Shown here in pieces: positions 11,444 through 22,224 of a stretch of 64,000 nucleotides of DNA; within the stretch, counting starts at the first letter, position 1; each line of letters begins with the position of its first letter. This stretch comes from Macrostomum hystrix. Lineage: Eukaryota > Platyhelminthes > Macrostomidae. The position numbers and the translations under genes are program-made. The stretch is taken from positions 3,436,501-3,500,500 of the forward strand of contig CATNEN010000041.1 of the NCBI GenBank assembly GCA_950097015.1, given 5' to 3'. The notes under the pieces are model-generated. The model did not search any database, was not told the origin of the DNA, and worked only from the letters and a program-made list of their open reading frames with translations.

Positions 11444-13527
11444 GTTCGCGGTGGAGCTCCTCGCGCTGGAAGGTCGTGTCTAAGCTTTTCTGCAGAAAAT
11501 CACTGCTACTACGCTGCTTCTTCCGCCCAAGATCTGCAATCAGAAGGCTAAGCATGTATCAGAGGAGACGGGTCACCTCCACTATTTTTCCGACCGGCTA
11601 TGGGCTGGGTCTAGTAGCAACAATGAGGGGGGAGGAAAGAGGTGAGAGTACAGCCAAGCCCTCTCAGCCAATCTACAATTCGTTCCTGGCTCTGGCTGGC
11701 AAAGTGAACTCTGTGTGGGTGCTAGGATTCCGATTTGCTGCATGAGAAGACAATACGTAGCAGTTAAAATGGCGGCTAGTCTTCCTGCTGTCCTGTACGA
11801 TAGGGATTTAGGGGAGAAAAAGATAGGAGAGGGCTGAACCTATGGCGCCAATAGCATATACGTGTACTTTTCGTGTCTACTTTTAAGTCTTGTGCACACC
11901 CACACAAGATTTGTTATTTATGATTGCAGATTACATACATTTGAGTTACTGGTTACAGGTTATTACATACTTGCATGCAAGCATGATAGCATGAAACATA
12001 GCATGATGGATTATACAGCCGCTTGCAGAAAGTTACATTGGCCAGTATAGTAAGAAAGACGGGCCTTTCAGGCCAAACGCTTTGATATTTTGATATAAGC
12101 AGAAAAAGGGTACCATCCTCTCACTCAAATCTTTCTCCAGAATACAGAATCTGACTATAAAATCCCTGGCGATTTTAAAATATCACCCTCAGTCAAAATC
12201 TGTTTCTAGGCTCCAGAATCCAGAATCTTTCATCACAATTAAAACCCTAGCCTTTATATTTGGTGCCCAGAACATATCCGTCATCTTTCTTATTCACCAT
12301 AAACCCATAAAAACTCATAATAATAAGCCAACGGCTCTCTGGCCTCCCGCTCGGCTTTCACACGGTTTTTTGGGGTATAAGGAAGGATTAAATGCTTTCT
12401 CAATGCCCATTTCAATTTTTCTGTATTCCAGAGAAGATTAAAACGTGTGGCCTGAAAGCCTGTCTATTTAAGCTTTTCTGACAGTTAATTTTTTCTATTG
12501 ATTGCAACAATTTGCAACACTTACATATACGCTCGTATTTAGTGCTCTTTAAAACGAAGCAGTTAATCACATGAGAAGTTGGTCAGGACAGAATGTGAAT
12601 ATTTCAAGTCTGTTTTCTTCTCTGAGTTGGCGGGTCGCACCATGCGGGTCGCACTTCGAGTACGCTTTTTCTTTATAAAGCCCAGTTGTGTTGTTTTTAC
12701 TTCGAGCCTGCAGAGTATTTATAGGCTCACAATGGCCAGCCCGCTAAAATCTAAAGCTCATCACATGACATGCGGTATTTCAACTCTCAAACTTGGGTTC
12801 GCCTCTAGCCCCATGCAATTCATGCTTCTGAGCCATTGTTAGCAAAATAGTGCGAGGCGATCTCTTTCTTGAGCGTGTGGAATAGATAGTGCTAGCGAAA
12901 CAAAGAATGAGAAACATTCGCAATTTAAAACATTTTTACCGAAGGCGGTCAAAGGTGCCCTTTTTCGCCTTCGGGAAAGTAAATTACCTAATTTTACCGC
13001 TTTCCGCCGCGACAGTAAGTTCTCTAACTTACAGCTACAGCAAACAACTGCGGCTCTGACAAACAAAACAGAAACAACTGCAGATGAGGCCATATAATAA
13101 AACACTATAGGCCACATTTTAGGTCTATTGGTCGGCGTCCTATCAATCAGAATCGTAGCGTACCCATGTCTCCAACATTGTTCAACTTTTAGAGGTCCTA
13201 AAATATAGCCGTACACGTAGTTGAAATTAGCCATGAAAATCTAAATTGCATCGGTCTGTCTGTTTGGGGGCGGTTGGCATGCGTGCGGTGTGTGAGGCTG
13301 TTTGGTATGCCATTTAGGCCTCGTGCTTAACTCCGTGGCTGGGTGTTTTTTGCTGTATTTTTTCATTTTATTTTTGTTTCTCATCCATCATATCATATCA
13401 TTCCTCAAATTCTCATTCCTCTATTACTTCTAGCAATTATTTTTTCACTCATTGATATTGAAAGAATTAAAAAATAATGCTTAGTGAAATATAGCGTGAA
13501 GCTCGGTGTTTTTTCTGAGATTTTTGT
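11444..13527. other. Intergenic region upstream of ACSL
   Basis: Holds the ACSL 5' flank and probably its promoter (11444-11760). The rest is AT-rich DNA with no supportable gene. Several open frames of 60-130 codons have no splice context or motif. No TATA box or initiator could be assigned with confidence. Confidence 0.5.
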
Positions 13528-13697
13528 TGTGGTTGCGTGGGTCTGCTCAGTTGCTCCGCTCAGTGTAATGTAACAGTGCAGGTGTACAACTGCACGCGCG
13601 CGTGTGATTGGCTGACGCTTTGTCAGATAACCTTTATTTTTGGCCAGCTATGATAAATACAAGCTCTCTGCCTTTGGGGGGTCTTACCCCCGAAGTG
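13528..13697 (+). repeat. 5' LTR of the gypsy element
   Basis: Begins TGTGGTTGCG and shares with 17505-17683 the GTGTGATTGGCTGACGCTTT segment and the CTTACCCCCGAAGTG end. It may extend to CA at 13705-13706, just before the primer-binding site. Relative to the 3' copy it lacks about 10 bp near 13575. Confidence 0.85.
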
Positions 13698-13739
13698 GAG
13701 TTTTCATAGTGGCGACGAGACTGAAACGATCCTGCGCAA

Positions 13740-16700
13740 ATGAGTAGTGCAAGTGCACTAGGGCTCGTCGGTCCATACGAAGAAGGCTCTGAGCCGTGGC
13801 GTATGTACCAAGCAAGGTTAGAACAATATTTTGTTGCCAATGACGTCACTGAGAAAGCGAAAAAGCGAGCGATTCTGCTGAGTTCATGCGGCAAGAAAGT
13901 CTTTAATCTGGCCTTCAGTCTTCTGTCTCCTGCACAGCCATCAGCCAATAGCTACACCGAAATTTGCGAAGCACTGAAGAGCCATTTCGAGCCTGAGGAG
14001 TCCGAGATCGTCCATCCTTACCGGTTCTACACCAGAAATCGCAGGGAAGGTGAGGGCGTCGCTGACTTTGTCGAAGACCTCCGATACCTGGCTCGCGACT
14101 GCAAGTTCGGCGACAGCCTGACTTCAATGCTTCGCGACAGGCTGGTGCTGGGAATCAACAACGACAGTGCTCAGCGGCGGCTGCTGGCGGAGCCCGATCT
14201 CACTCTAGCGAAGGCATTGAAGGTGGCCCTGGCCCACGAGTCCGCCGTCAAGGGCTGCCAGCTGGTGTCGGGAGCGAGTAAGCCAGATCCAGTCAGTCAG
14301 GAGTCCGTCAGCATTGTCAAGCAACAGCAGAAGTTATCTTCGACAAGGAAGTGCTTCAGGTGCCTGTCAAGTGAAGGCTGCATCTGCGTTGCTGTGGAAG
14401 CTGCTGAAGCACCGCCCAAGCCACTCAGCCTCCTTGTGGTTGCCGGCTGCGGATCCGACCTGCTCGGAAGAGACTGGCTGTCCGAGTTGCGGCTCGACTG
14501 GAGATCAATCAAGCAGGTGGCAGCTGCTCCTGAGGTGTCGCCCAGACTGCAGCAGCTGCTAGGCAAGTACAGCCATGTTTTTTCGCCTGAGCTTGGGAAG
14601 TACAACGGACCGCCAGTGAGTTTGAATATAAAACCCGATGCTCAACCTCGCTTTATGAAGGCCAGGAATCTCCCCTTTGCTTTGAAGGACAAGGTGGAGA
14701 GCCAACTGAACCGCGAGATCGAACAAGGAATCCTGGTGCCCGTGCAGCACTCCGAGTACGCATCGCCGGTGGTGCCAGTGCTCAAGTCCGACGGCTCTGT
14801 GAGGGTCTGCGCCGATTTCAAGCAGACCGTCAACCCGAACGCCGACGAGCTGTTCGCGAAGCTGACTGGTGGGCGGCTCTTCACTAAGCTCGACTTGTCG
14901 CAGGCGTACATGCAGCTGCCACTCGATGAGGCCTCCCAGGAAGTCTGCACGATCAATACGCACAAAGGGCTGCTTCGGTACACGCGGCAGCCTTTTGGTG
15001 TCTCGCCAGCGGTCGGAATTTTTCAGCGCCGGATGGACTGCTTGCTGCAAGGAATCACCAGCACCGCCTGCTTCATCGATGACCTCATCATCACCGGGAA
15101 GGACGACAGCAGTCATCTGAACTCCCTGGAGCAGGTTCTGGACAAGCTGAGCCAGAGCGGCCTCCGGTGCAAGCTGGAGAAGTGCCAGTTCATGCAGACG
15201 AGTATCAGTTATCTCGGTCACCGCATGCCGAGGGCCTGCATCCGATCAAAGACAAGATCGAGGCAATTGTCAGCGCTCCAGCTCCCAAGGACGCAACTCA
15301 GCTGCGCAGTTTCCTAGGCATGATGAACTACTATGGCAAGTTCCTGCCTAAATTATCTCAAGTCCTGGCACCGCTGCACCTGCTGCTGCGCGAGCAACAC
15401 CGCTGGAACTGGGGCGCTGCTCAGAACGCCGCTTTCGAGAAGTGCAAGACACTGCTGTCCTCGGCTCCGGTGTTGGCGCACTTTGACCCGAGCAAAGTCC
15501 TGCTGCTCGAGTGCGACGCGTCCCCTTACGGTCTGGGCGCGGTCATCAGCCACAGGATCGATGGAGCTATCCGGCCTGTAGCCTTTGCCTCGCGTACGTT
15601 GCACGACGCTGAGAAAAACTACTCGAATCTCGAGAAGGAAGCCCTCGCGGTAGTGTTTGCGGTCAAGAAGTTCAACGCGTACCTGGTCGGCCGGCCATTT
15701 CTGCTGGTGAGTGACCACAAACCTCTGCTTGGATTGCTTACTGAGAACAAGGCCGTGCCGGCCCTGGCATCTGGAAGAATTCAGAGGTGGGCTCTGCTGC
15801 TGTCTGGCTATAACTACCGCATGGTTCACTGAGCCCGGAGCCTCACTGCTGTGCGCCGATGCCCTGAGTCGCCTGCCGCTGCCCGACAAGCCGGCGACGG
15901 TCCCGAAGCTGGCAGAGCTGGTCATGCTGATGGACCACCTGGACGATGGACCTGTCACGGCAGCTCAGATACGCGGCCTGACTCGAAGGGACCCTACACT
16001 TGCCCGAGCTCTGCACTTCACGCAGATTGGCTGGCCAGAACGGGTCAGTGACGATCTGCTGCCATACTCCAAGAGAGCGGTTGAGCTCAGTGCGCAAGAC
16101 GGCTGTCTTGTCTTGCGCTCGAGTGTTGGTCCCGGTCGGAGCGCGAGCTGCACTGCTCCAGGTGCTGCATCAAGGTCATGCGGGGGTGTCTCGCATGAAA
16201 ACATTAGCCCGAGGTTATTTCTGGTGGCCAGGATTAGACTCGGAGATTGAAAACCTGGCCAAGGCCTGCGCTGACTGTCAGAAGTTGCAGAACGCCTGGG
16301 CGCCTTCGCCAATGTTGTCGTGGCCGTGGCCTGACCGACCGTGGTCTCGAGTGCATATCGACTATGCGGGTCCCGTGTCTGGCAAGATGCTGCTGGTTGT
16401 CGTCGATGCCCATTCAAAGTGACTGGATGTGCATGTGGTGTCGTCAGCGACCTCAGCTGTCAACATCCAGAAACTCCGCTCAAGCTTCGCGACGCACGGC
16501 TTGCCAGATATGCTGGTGTCGGACAATGGGCCCAACTTGGTCAGCGAGGAGATGTCCGACTTTCTGCGGAAGAACGGCATTCAGCACGTGCGCGTTGCTC
16601 CCTACCATCCGGAGTCCAACGGCCTGGCGGAACGAGCTGTCCAGACGCTGAAGCGGTCCCTGGAGAAGCAGCGCGAAGGCTCCTTGGAGGATAAGGTCGC

Positions 16701-17244
16701 CCGGTTCCTGCTGAGCTATCGGGTCACTCCGCATGCGACAACTGGTGTGGCTCCCTGTGAACTCCTGATGGGACGGCGACTGTGCACGTTGCTAGATGGA
16801 GCTCGGCCAGACCTGGGAGCAAGAGTACAGCGTAAGCAAAGTCAGCAAAAAAGAGCACTACGACTGCAAAGCTCGGTTCCGGACCTTCGAGACTGGAGAC
16901 GCTGTACTGGCCAGAGACTTTGGAGCCAACGGAGGTCGGTGGAAGCCGTCGCGAGTTGTCGGTGCCGCCGGTCCGGCCTCCTACCTGTGCGGCTTCGATG
17001 GCGACGACCGAGTGGTGCGGCGCACGTTGACCATGTCCGCGGTGGTCCTGAGCAGCCGCGGACTACCGGAGCTGGCGTGACAGACGGTGCTACCGACGCC
17101 AAGGCCGCACCTGAGCCTGAAGCTACGATGCCGGCCGTGGACGAGCCGCCAAACCTGTCTGCTCCTGGAGACCCTGAGATCGACGGGTCTCTGCGCCTAT
17201 CGTCGCGAGTTCGACGTCCCCCGGAGCGCCTGAGCTACGGGTGA
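13740..17244 (+). pseudogene. gag-pol pseudogene of the gypsy element
   Basis: Frame 1 opens at ATG 13740 with a retrotransposon gag (residues 1-200, including RFYTRNRREGEGVADFVEDL). A zinc knuckle starts (KCFRC), but the frame jumps at once to the end of the protease (LLGRDWLSELRLDW), so about one knuckle and the protease core are deleted. RT follows: SPVVPVLKSDGSVRVCADF, TKLDLSQAYMQLPLDE, the active site FIDDLI (YxDD replaced by FIDD), and YLGH. The frame shifts near 15225 to the RNase H part (LLLECDASPYGLGAV, VSDHKPLLGL), near 15830 to the linker, and near 16130 to the integrase (HQGHAGVSRMKTL...CADC zinc site, HIDYAGP, VSDNGPN, ESNGLAE). TGG became TGA at 16420-16422. Further shifts occur near 16800 and 17085 before the end at 17242-17244. 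Confidence 0.9.
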
Positions 17245-17504
17245 CGTCATCCGTGGAAGAGACTGTTTTGATTGACTGTGGTGTTCGGACGTTTAATTTT
17301 GGATTTTGAACTTTGTTCTTGTTATGGGTTATTTTCCTTTATTCTGTTCTGTCGTTGCTTTTCTGTCTTGTGTTGCGTAGTTTTGGTGCTGGTTAATTAG
17401 TATTTATTATTAAGTTATTTATTGAGTTATTGTGCCTCACTATAAAATGCATTGTTCTACTGTATTCTCTTGCGATCCCTGATCCCCATGTAGATGGGGA
17501 GGGA

Positions 17505-17683
17505 TGTGGTAGCGTGGGTCTGCTCAGTTGCTCCGCTCAGTGTAATTTATGTAAATTACAGTGCAGGTGTACACCTGCACGCGCGCGTGTGATTGGCTGA
17601 CGCTTTGTCAGACAACCTTTATTGTTGGCCAGCTATGATAAATACAAGCTCTCTGCCTTTGGGGGGGTCTTACCCCCGAAGTG
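17505..17683 (+). repeat. 3' LTR of the gypsy element
   Basis: Direct repeat of 13528-13697, preceded immediately by the purine tract GATGGGGAGGGA. It carries a short extra TTTATGTAAATTACA-like stretch, absent from the 5' copy, that creates a small palindrome. The different 3' junction suggests later rearrangement. Confidence 0.85.
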
Positions 17684-18231
17684 TATCGTGAGTGGCCTTC
17701 CACGCTTATTTATTGAAAACTTCACAAACAGGCTCAAGCGGATGGGGTAGGTGGACAATGCCGCTGCACATTAGAAGGCTAGAGGTGAGTAAATAAGCGT
17801 AGTGGAAGCTCTGATGTAAGCAAGTCACAGTCACAAAATAAATAAACTAATTCTAAAACATATGCCTAGCGCCTTCAAAACAGTATATTTTAGTTATTTT
17901 TCTTGTCAGTCAGTACATTGTCTGTTTCATTTGAAATCAGGCAATCAATTTGCAGTAGTTTTTTTGTCCGCAGTCTTGTCCACATCAAGTTATCTTAGGC
18001 AACCAAACAGTTATGGTACCAGACAGGTCTCACAATTCATGTTTAAGCCATGATTAAAGTGCTCGTGAAAATATGTTTTATTTGCTGCTCTCGAAAGTTA
18101 AAGACCTCGCTGTGCGACTGTGCGCGCCAAAATGTTTCTACGAGCGTATGGCCAAATTCAGGGAAAAACTTGTTAACTGCAGGAATGTTTGAGGCGCAGC
18201 ATAAAATAGCCCGTAGAAGTGCCGATTCAGT
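17684..18231. other. Spacer between the gypsy element and the small two-exon gene
   Basis: AT-rich sequence with no recognisable motif. It must contain the 5' flank of the gene starting at 18232. Short frames of about 60 codons are present but unsupported. Confidence 0.5.
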
Positions 18232-18680
18232 ATGAACCAGGGTATGGATGACTTTACACCAGCCCCACGGAGCACATCTGCAACAATGGATCTTGATTTC
18301 ACCATGGCTGAGAGGCGATGGCAGTCCAGATTCTATGCGCTCAAGCGGAATGAGTCGAACGAGTCGAATATACTCAGCAGGAATGAGCTCTCAAAGTTGG
18401 GAGGAACTATCGAGCGCCTTACGGCCAAATCTGACAGACCGCTCTTAATCCCTGTGCTCGAGGATGGCTACCTTGGAAAACCTGCTGTGAGTTCTTTCCC
18501 CAGTCCTTTTCCTACGATAAAGTGAAAATGTATAGTATTCCTCTGCTCTCCAATTCTTATGGTTTCTTATGGATCCATGTGGTTCTCTTCTTTATCTACA
18601 TATGGCTCTCATTGCAGGATCTGAATGTGTTCCAAAACTCGCACCACAGGAGTCTGTGTCATGCCCGTGAAAGGCGATAA
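18232..18680 (+). CDS. Unrecognised two-exon gene, 105-aa protein
   Basis: Exon 1 (18232-18486, 85 codons from ATG) ends at a strong donor (GCT|GTGAGTTC). After a 131-nt intron with a pyrimidine-rich end (CTCTCATTGCAG), exon 2 (18618-18680) continues in phase 0 to TAA. The product is hydrophilic with no signal peptide or membrane segment. It has an acidic/Thr-rich start, a RRWQSRFYALKRNESNES stretch, a hydrophobic core LLIPVLEDGYLGKP and a His/Arg-rich end (NSHHRSLCHARERR). Composition and splice sites look like a real small gene, not a transposon relic, although transposons flank it on both sides. I do not recognise the family. Alternatives are the 3' portion of a larger gene or a fortuitous model. 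Confidence 0.5.
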
Positions 18681-18731
18681 GTCCTCGCGGTACAGTTATG
18701 TTGAGCTGAACTTTCGAATCATGCGAAAAAA

Positions 18732-19082
18732 ATGTCGACACGTACGGTGGCTATTTGCTGTAACGGAAGGGTGTCCGTCACAGTGACCTTTACAAGACAA
18801 AATTCCTTTCCTTCTGGACACACTGTGCTAAGGTGCGCATGCGCTGCAGCATCAAGCTTTGTCACATCTTTTACGGCCTCATGTCGTAATTGGGACTGGT
18901 GCGCGGCCTACACTTCTGCATTGACGGTTTCGGCGATGCCTTTGGCAATGTTGGTTCTGGTGGGCTTTTTATATCTCAGACTAGTATTTTTTTGTTTCTG
19001 TCATTATCTGTCCAGCTTTTCTCATATTTGTAGGCGCCAAGTGGGCGCGCGTTCATTTAGTCGTGTTAGCAGTAGGCCCTGA
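18732..19082 (+). other. Open frame with a PAP2-like FPSGH motif, unproven
   Basis: A 116-codon frame contains RQNSFPSGHTVL followed by hydrophobic stretches (ALTVSAMPLAMLVLVGFLYL). PSGH is the central motif of the PAP2 lipid phosphatase superfamily. The other two hallmark motifs (KxxxxxxRP before it, SRxxxxxHxxxD after it) are not visible, no splice model completes the domain, and the frame runs into low-complexity sequence. It could be a decayed exon or chance. Confidence 0.2.
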
Positions 19083-20194
19083 GTTATATCGTAGTGTGCG
19101 TAGAGTTGCGAGCGATTAATGTACATCTGCACCCATCGGCCGCACGTTGCATGTTCATCACCAAATATCAAATATAATCGATTGCTCAGAGCCTACTTCG
19201 CTTTAGGCTTTTTCGTCTACACAAATCATCTCTCGGCTCAGCACTCCTTACAATATTCTCTTGCCGACTTCTGCGAATTTTTATCCCCTGTAATAGACCA
19301 AAAAAATGAATCTGAACTGTCCCATACATTCAGCCAGATTTCTAGCGAGAAGCTACAGCTTCTGTACGAGTAGATTACGAATTACTTAAAGTAGATTATT
19401 CTTTCACAACAGAATCATGGTACGAGTACTCTAAGTACTTTATTAGTACATGCAAAGCTATATACATAATTACCGCTATATAACGCTAAAAAGGCATTTG
19501 CCCAGGATGGAGCTCAACTTCAATGGTTCAGCAAACTCCTACACCTTGCTGCCGGTAACGACATTTACGTCAGCTTGGCCTCCGAGTTAACTCGCAAAAT
19601 AGTGGAACAGACTGTTGTGTCCCGGGACGGACCAGTCGGCTTCGCCTCACGCTCGCTACGAGCGGGGAGGGTCAGCACTCCAGTCCCACCGCGTGTCGGC
19701 TCACCGTCGCACTGAACGCACGGGCAGTCAGCCGACAACCGAGGTCGCAACAGACGCACAGACCCGGTGACTAGCCCTAGTACCAGGCCCGAAATGAATG
19801 AATGCAAAGAGCGGCACTTACTCTGAATCGCGTGGCGTTGACTCACAGCGGCCAATCGGTGTGGCGTAGTTTAATTTGATTACATAAAAAAATTACTCAT
19901 AACTGCCTCATAACTTGAGTTTTTACTGCTTGCTCCAGCTATCAATTGGATATCCACGATACTGTGAATGAATATCTGGCGCACAGAATATATATTACTC
20001 GAACATTTAGTAATATCATGTTTTACTAAGAATGCTAGAGATTTTCTAACCGCAGACTACATACACGACCGTATTTAACAGCTTTTATTTTTTGGAACAT
20101 CTACAATCGAGGGGTTTGGTCGGGGCTTAGAAGATAACGCCCCCAATTGGGTGTTGGGTCAAAGGCCCCATCAGCACAAGATTTTTTTCATTTG
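19083..20194. other. Gene-free spacer left of the DIRS-order cluster
   Basis: Mostly AT-rich, with one GC-rich island at 19610-19850. No coding motif, repeat or splice model could be supported. Confidence 0.5.
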
Positions 20195-22222
20195 CCCTGC
20201 TTGTCTATCTCGCGTTGCGTGGTGTAAAATTTATATTTCGTGGTGTGAATTTTTTTTACTGCAATGGCTCTGCTTCCAATTGAGCGGCTTACGGCACGCT
20301 TGCTAAGAGACCGCCTGATTCAACTTGGCCAGCCTAGCAGCGGTCGCAAACGCGAACTGCAAGTCAGACTGGAACTATCCAGTTTAGCCAGCAAAACCAC
20401 ACGCCGCGTGCAGCAAAGGTCAACCGCATCAACTGCCGAGGACGATGGCAGACCAGCAGCGATGAGGATGGCGAGGCGAACCCGGACCAGGCGAGCGATC
20501 TGAGGGGCGGCGACGACCTGGACCAGAGGATCGCCCGGCAAGAGAAGCTGCTCCGCCTGAGAACACTTCAGCGCCAAACAGCGGAGATCGGACTGAGAAC
20601 ATCATGGCCGGCCAGTGGGTAGCAGTCAGCGGCCGCATCCTGCTGAGACTGCTTGACGACAGTGCCCTAGTCACAATGAGAAACGCTACTGTGGACTTAA
20701 GTGAGTTGAAGGCCTATGTGCGGTACTGCGTACAGTTCGGCGAGTTCATGCATCAGGGATTCAGCCAGGCCGCCCTCAACGACTACGACGAAGACTTCAG
20801 GATCCTGCAGCACCAGATCAGCGGCAGCTGGGAGCGGGAGTCGCTGCAGCTGCTGTCAAAGTACATCCTAGCGCCCAAATCCAATCCAGCTGGCAGTTCA
20901 GCCTATCCGCGGCCTGGTTTCAAGTTCAGCAAAATGAGACAACAGGCAAGTGGTTTCATCGGCCAAACCGACCCCGAAGGTCGGGAGCTGTGCGTCAAAT
21001 TCAACCGAAACGGCTGCCACAGACGCGACTGCAAGTTCAGGAACGCGTTCTCGGTCTGCTACGCGGCGCACCCGCGCCAGCTCTGCACTTCAAAAAGCTA
21101 GATTGCGGACGGCCGGGGCACTTGATTGACGGCCCAGCTGCCCCGGCCGACTCACTCAAGGTCGATCACCCGCTCCCCCCTGACAGGACTCAACCTAAGT
21201 CCATCGGGTTCGTTGCCCTCTCTTCCGACCTCATCAGCACTGCCTGGGACGCCGGAAGCGCTTATGAGGTCCCGGACCCAATCGTGACTTCCTGCTCGAG
21301 GCCACGAAAGCACAGCTGCAATCCGCTCTCTCGCACAAGCGCACCACTAAGCGCCAGCTCAAATATCTTTGTGGCCGCATCAACTGGGTCTGCCAGGTCG
21401 TCCGCATCGGGAGGTGTTTCCTGAGGCCATTCCTGCTAGAACTCAGCAAGCTAAAGCAGCTTTAGCACAAACTGCGAATGGACGACGGCCTCCGCGAGTT
21501 CATCCTCTTGTGGGTGGCCTGCCTGGAAAAGAAGCCCAGCTGCCGCATCTGGAGGGCCGCCGGTCAGCCTCGGCAATTGAGTCGGACGCGTCCAATTGGC
21601 GAGGCTGCGGTATCATCCGCGGCCCAGGCGTCACTAACTGGCTCATCATCGACTGGCAACGCGATAGTCAAGAGCTCGAATCCCTGCGCATTAATTTTAA
21701 GGAGAGCCTCGCGCCCGTGTTTATGGCTCTGCACTTTCAACAACAGCTGCAACCAGGTAGCAACCTGGTGATCTACTCGGACAGCTCTGTCGCTGTCGGC
21801 GCCATCAACAAGGGCTCCTCGCCGAACCCGATTGTCAACACAGCTCTACAGCAACTCGCGCTTCTCGCCGGTCACTGCGATCTCGTTATTCAAGCCTTCC
21901 ACGTCCCGGGAACTTTCCGGATCTTTGCGGACAGCGGCAGTCGCGCAGATGACATCAGCGAACTCCCGGGTCCCAGGTTCGCACCTTAGCCGCCGCTACC
22001 ACGAGCTCTGCAGCCTGGCCTTCGCAGGCACGACAGCGCGCTCCTACGAGTACCGCTGCCAGATTGCCTCCTGGCAACACTTCTGCAAGCGAACGCGCAT
22101 CGACAGTACCAGACCGTCACCACTGCAGGTCGCGCACTACATCATCGTGCTGGCCGACCGCCTTACATCGCATTCCAGCATCGGCGCCTACCTTAACGCT
22201 GCCGGCCTGTATTGCATGTATT
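20195..22222 (+). mobile_element. DIRS-order (tyrosine-recombinase) retrotransposon, copy A, internally deleted
   Basis: The plus-strand copy begins with a leader resembling that of copy B and ATG at 20264. The start encodes a SAP-like DNA-binding helix pair (LLRDRLIQLGQPSSGRKREL). A first deletion near 20590 removes the gag linker. Gag resumes with the conserved WVAVSGRILLRLLDD block and a CCHH-like finger (CVKFNRNGCHRRDCKF). A second deletion near 21260 removes most of the reverse transcriptase. The frame resumes in the RT thumb, then RNase H (IYSDSSVAVGAINKGSSPNP) and the N-terminal part of the tyrosine recombinase (SYEYRCQIASWQHFCKRTRI). It stops near 22222, where copy B begins in reverse. 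It is a non-autonomous derivative. Confidence 0.85.
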
Positions 22223-22224
22223 GT

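Larger units (their letters stand above)
13528..17683 (+). mobile_element. Decayed gypsy (Ty3-like) LTR retrotransposon
   Basis: The element has a 5' LTR, a primer-binding-site-like TGGCGACGAGACTGAAACG at 13710-13728, a gag-pol frame, a purine tract (GGGGAGGGA, 17496-17504) and a 3' LTR starting TGTGGTAGCG. Pol order is RT, RNase H, integrase, which defines Ty3/gypsy. It is inactive: the C-terminal zinc knuckle and most of the protease are deleted, at least four frame changes occur in pol, and one in-frame TGA interrupts the integrase. No target-site duplication is evident. After the last shared base (13697 and 17683) the two LTR ends differ, so the exact LTR end is uncertain. Confidence 0.9.
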
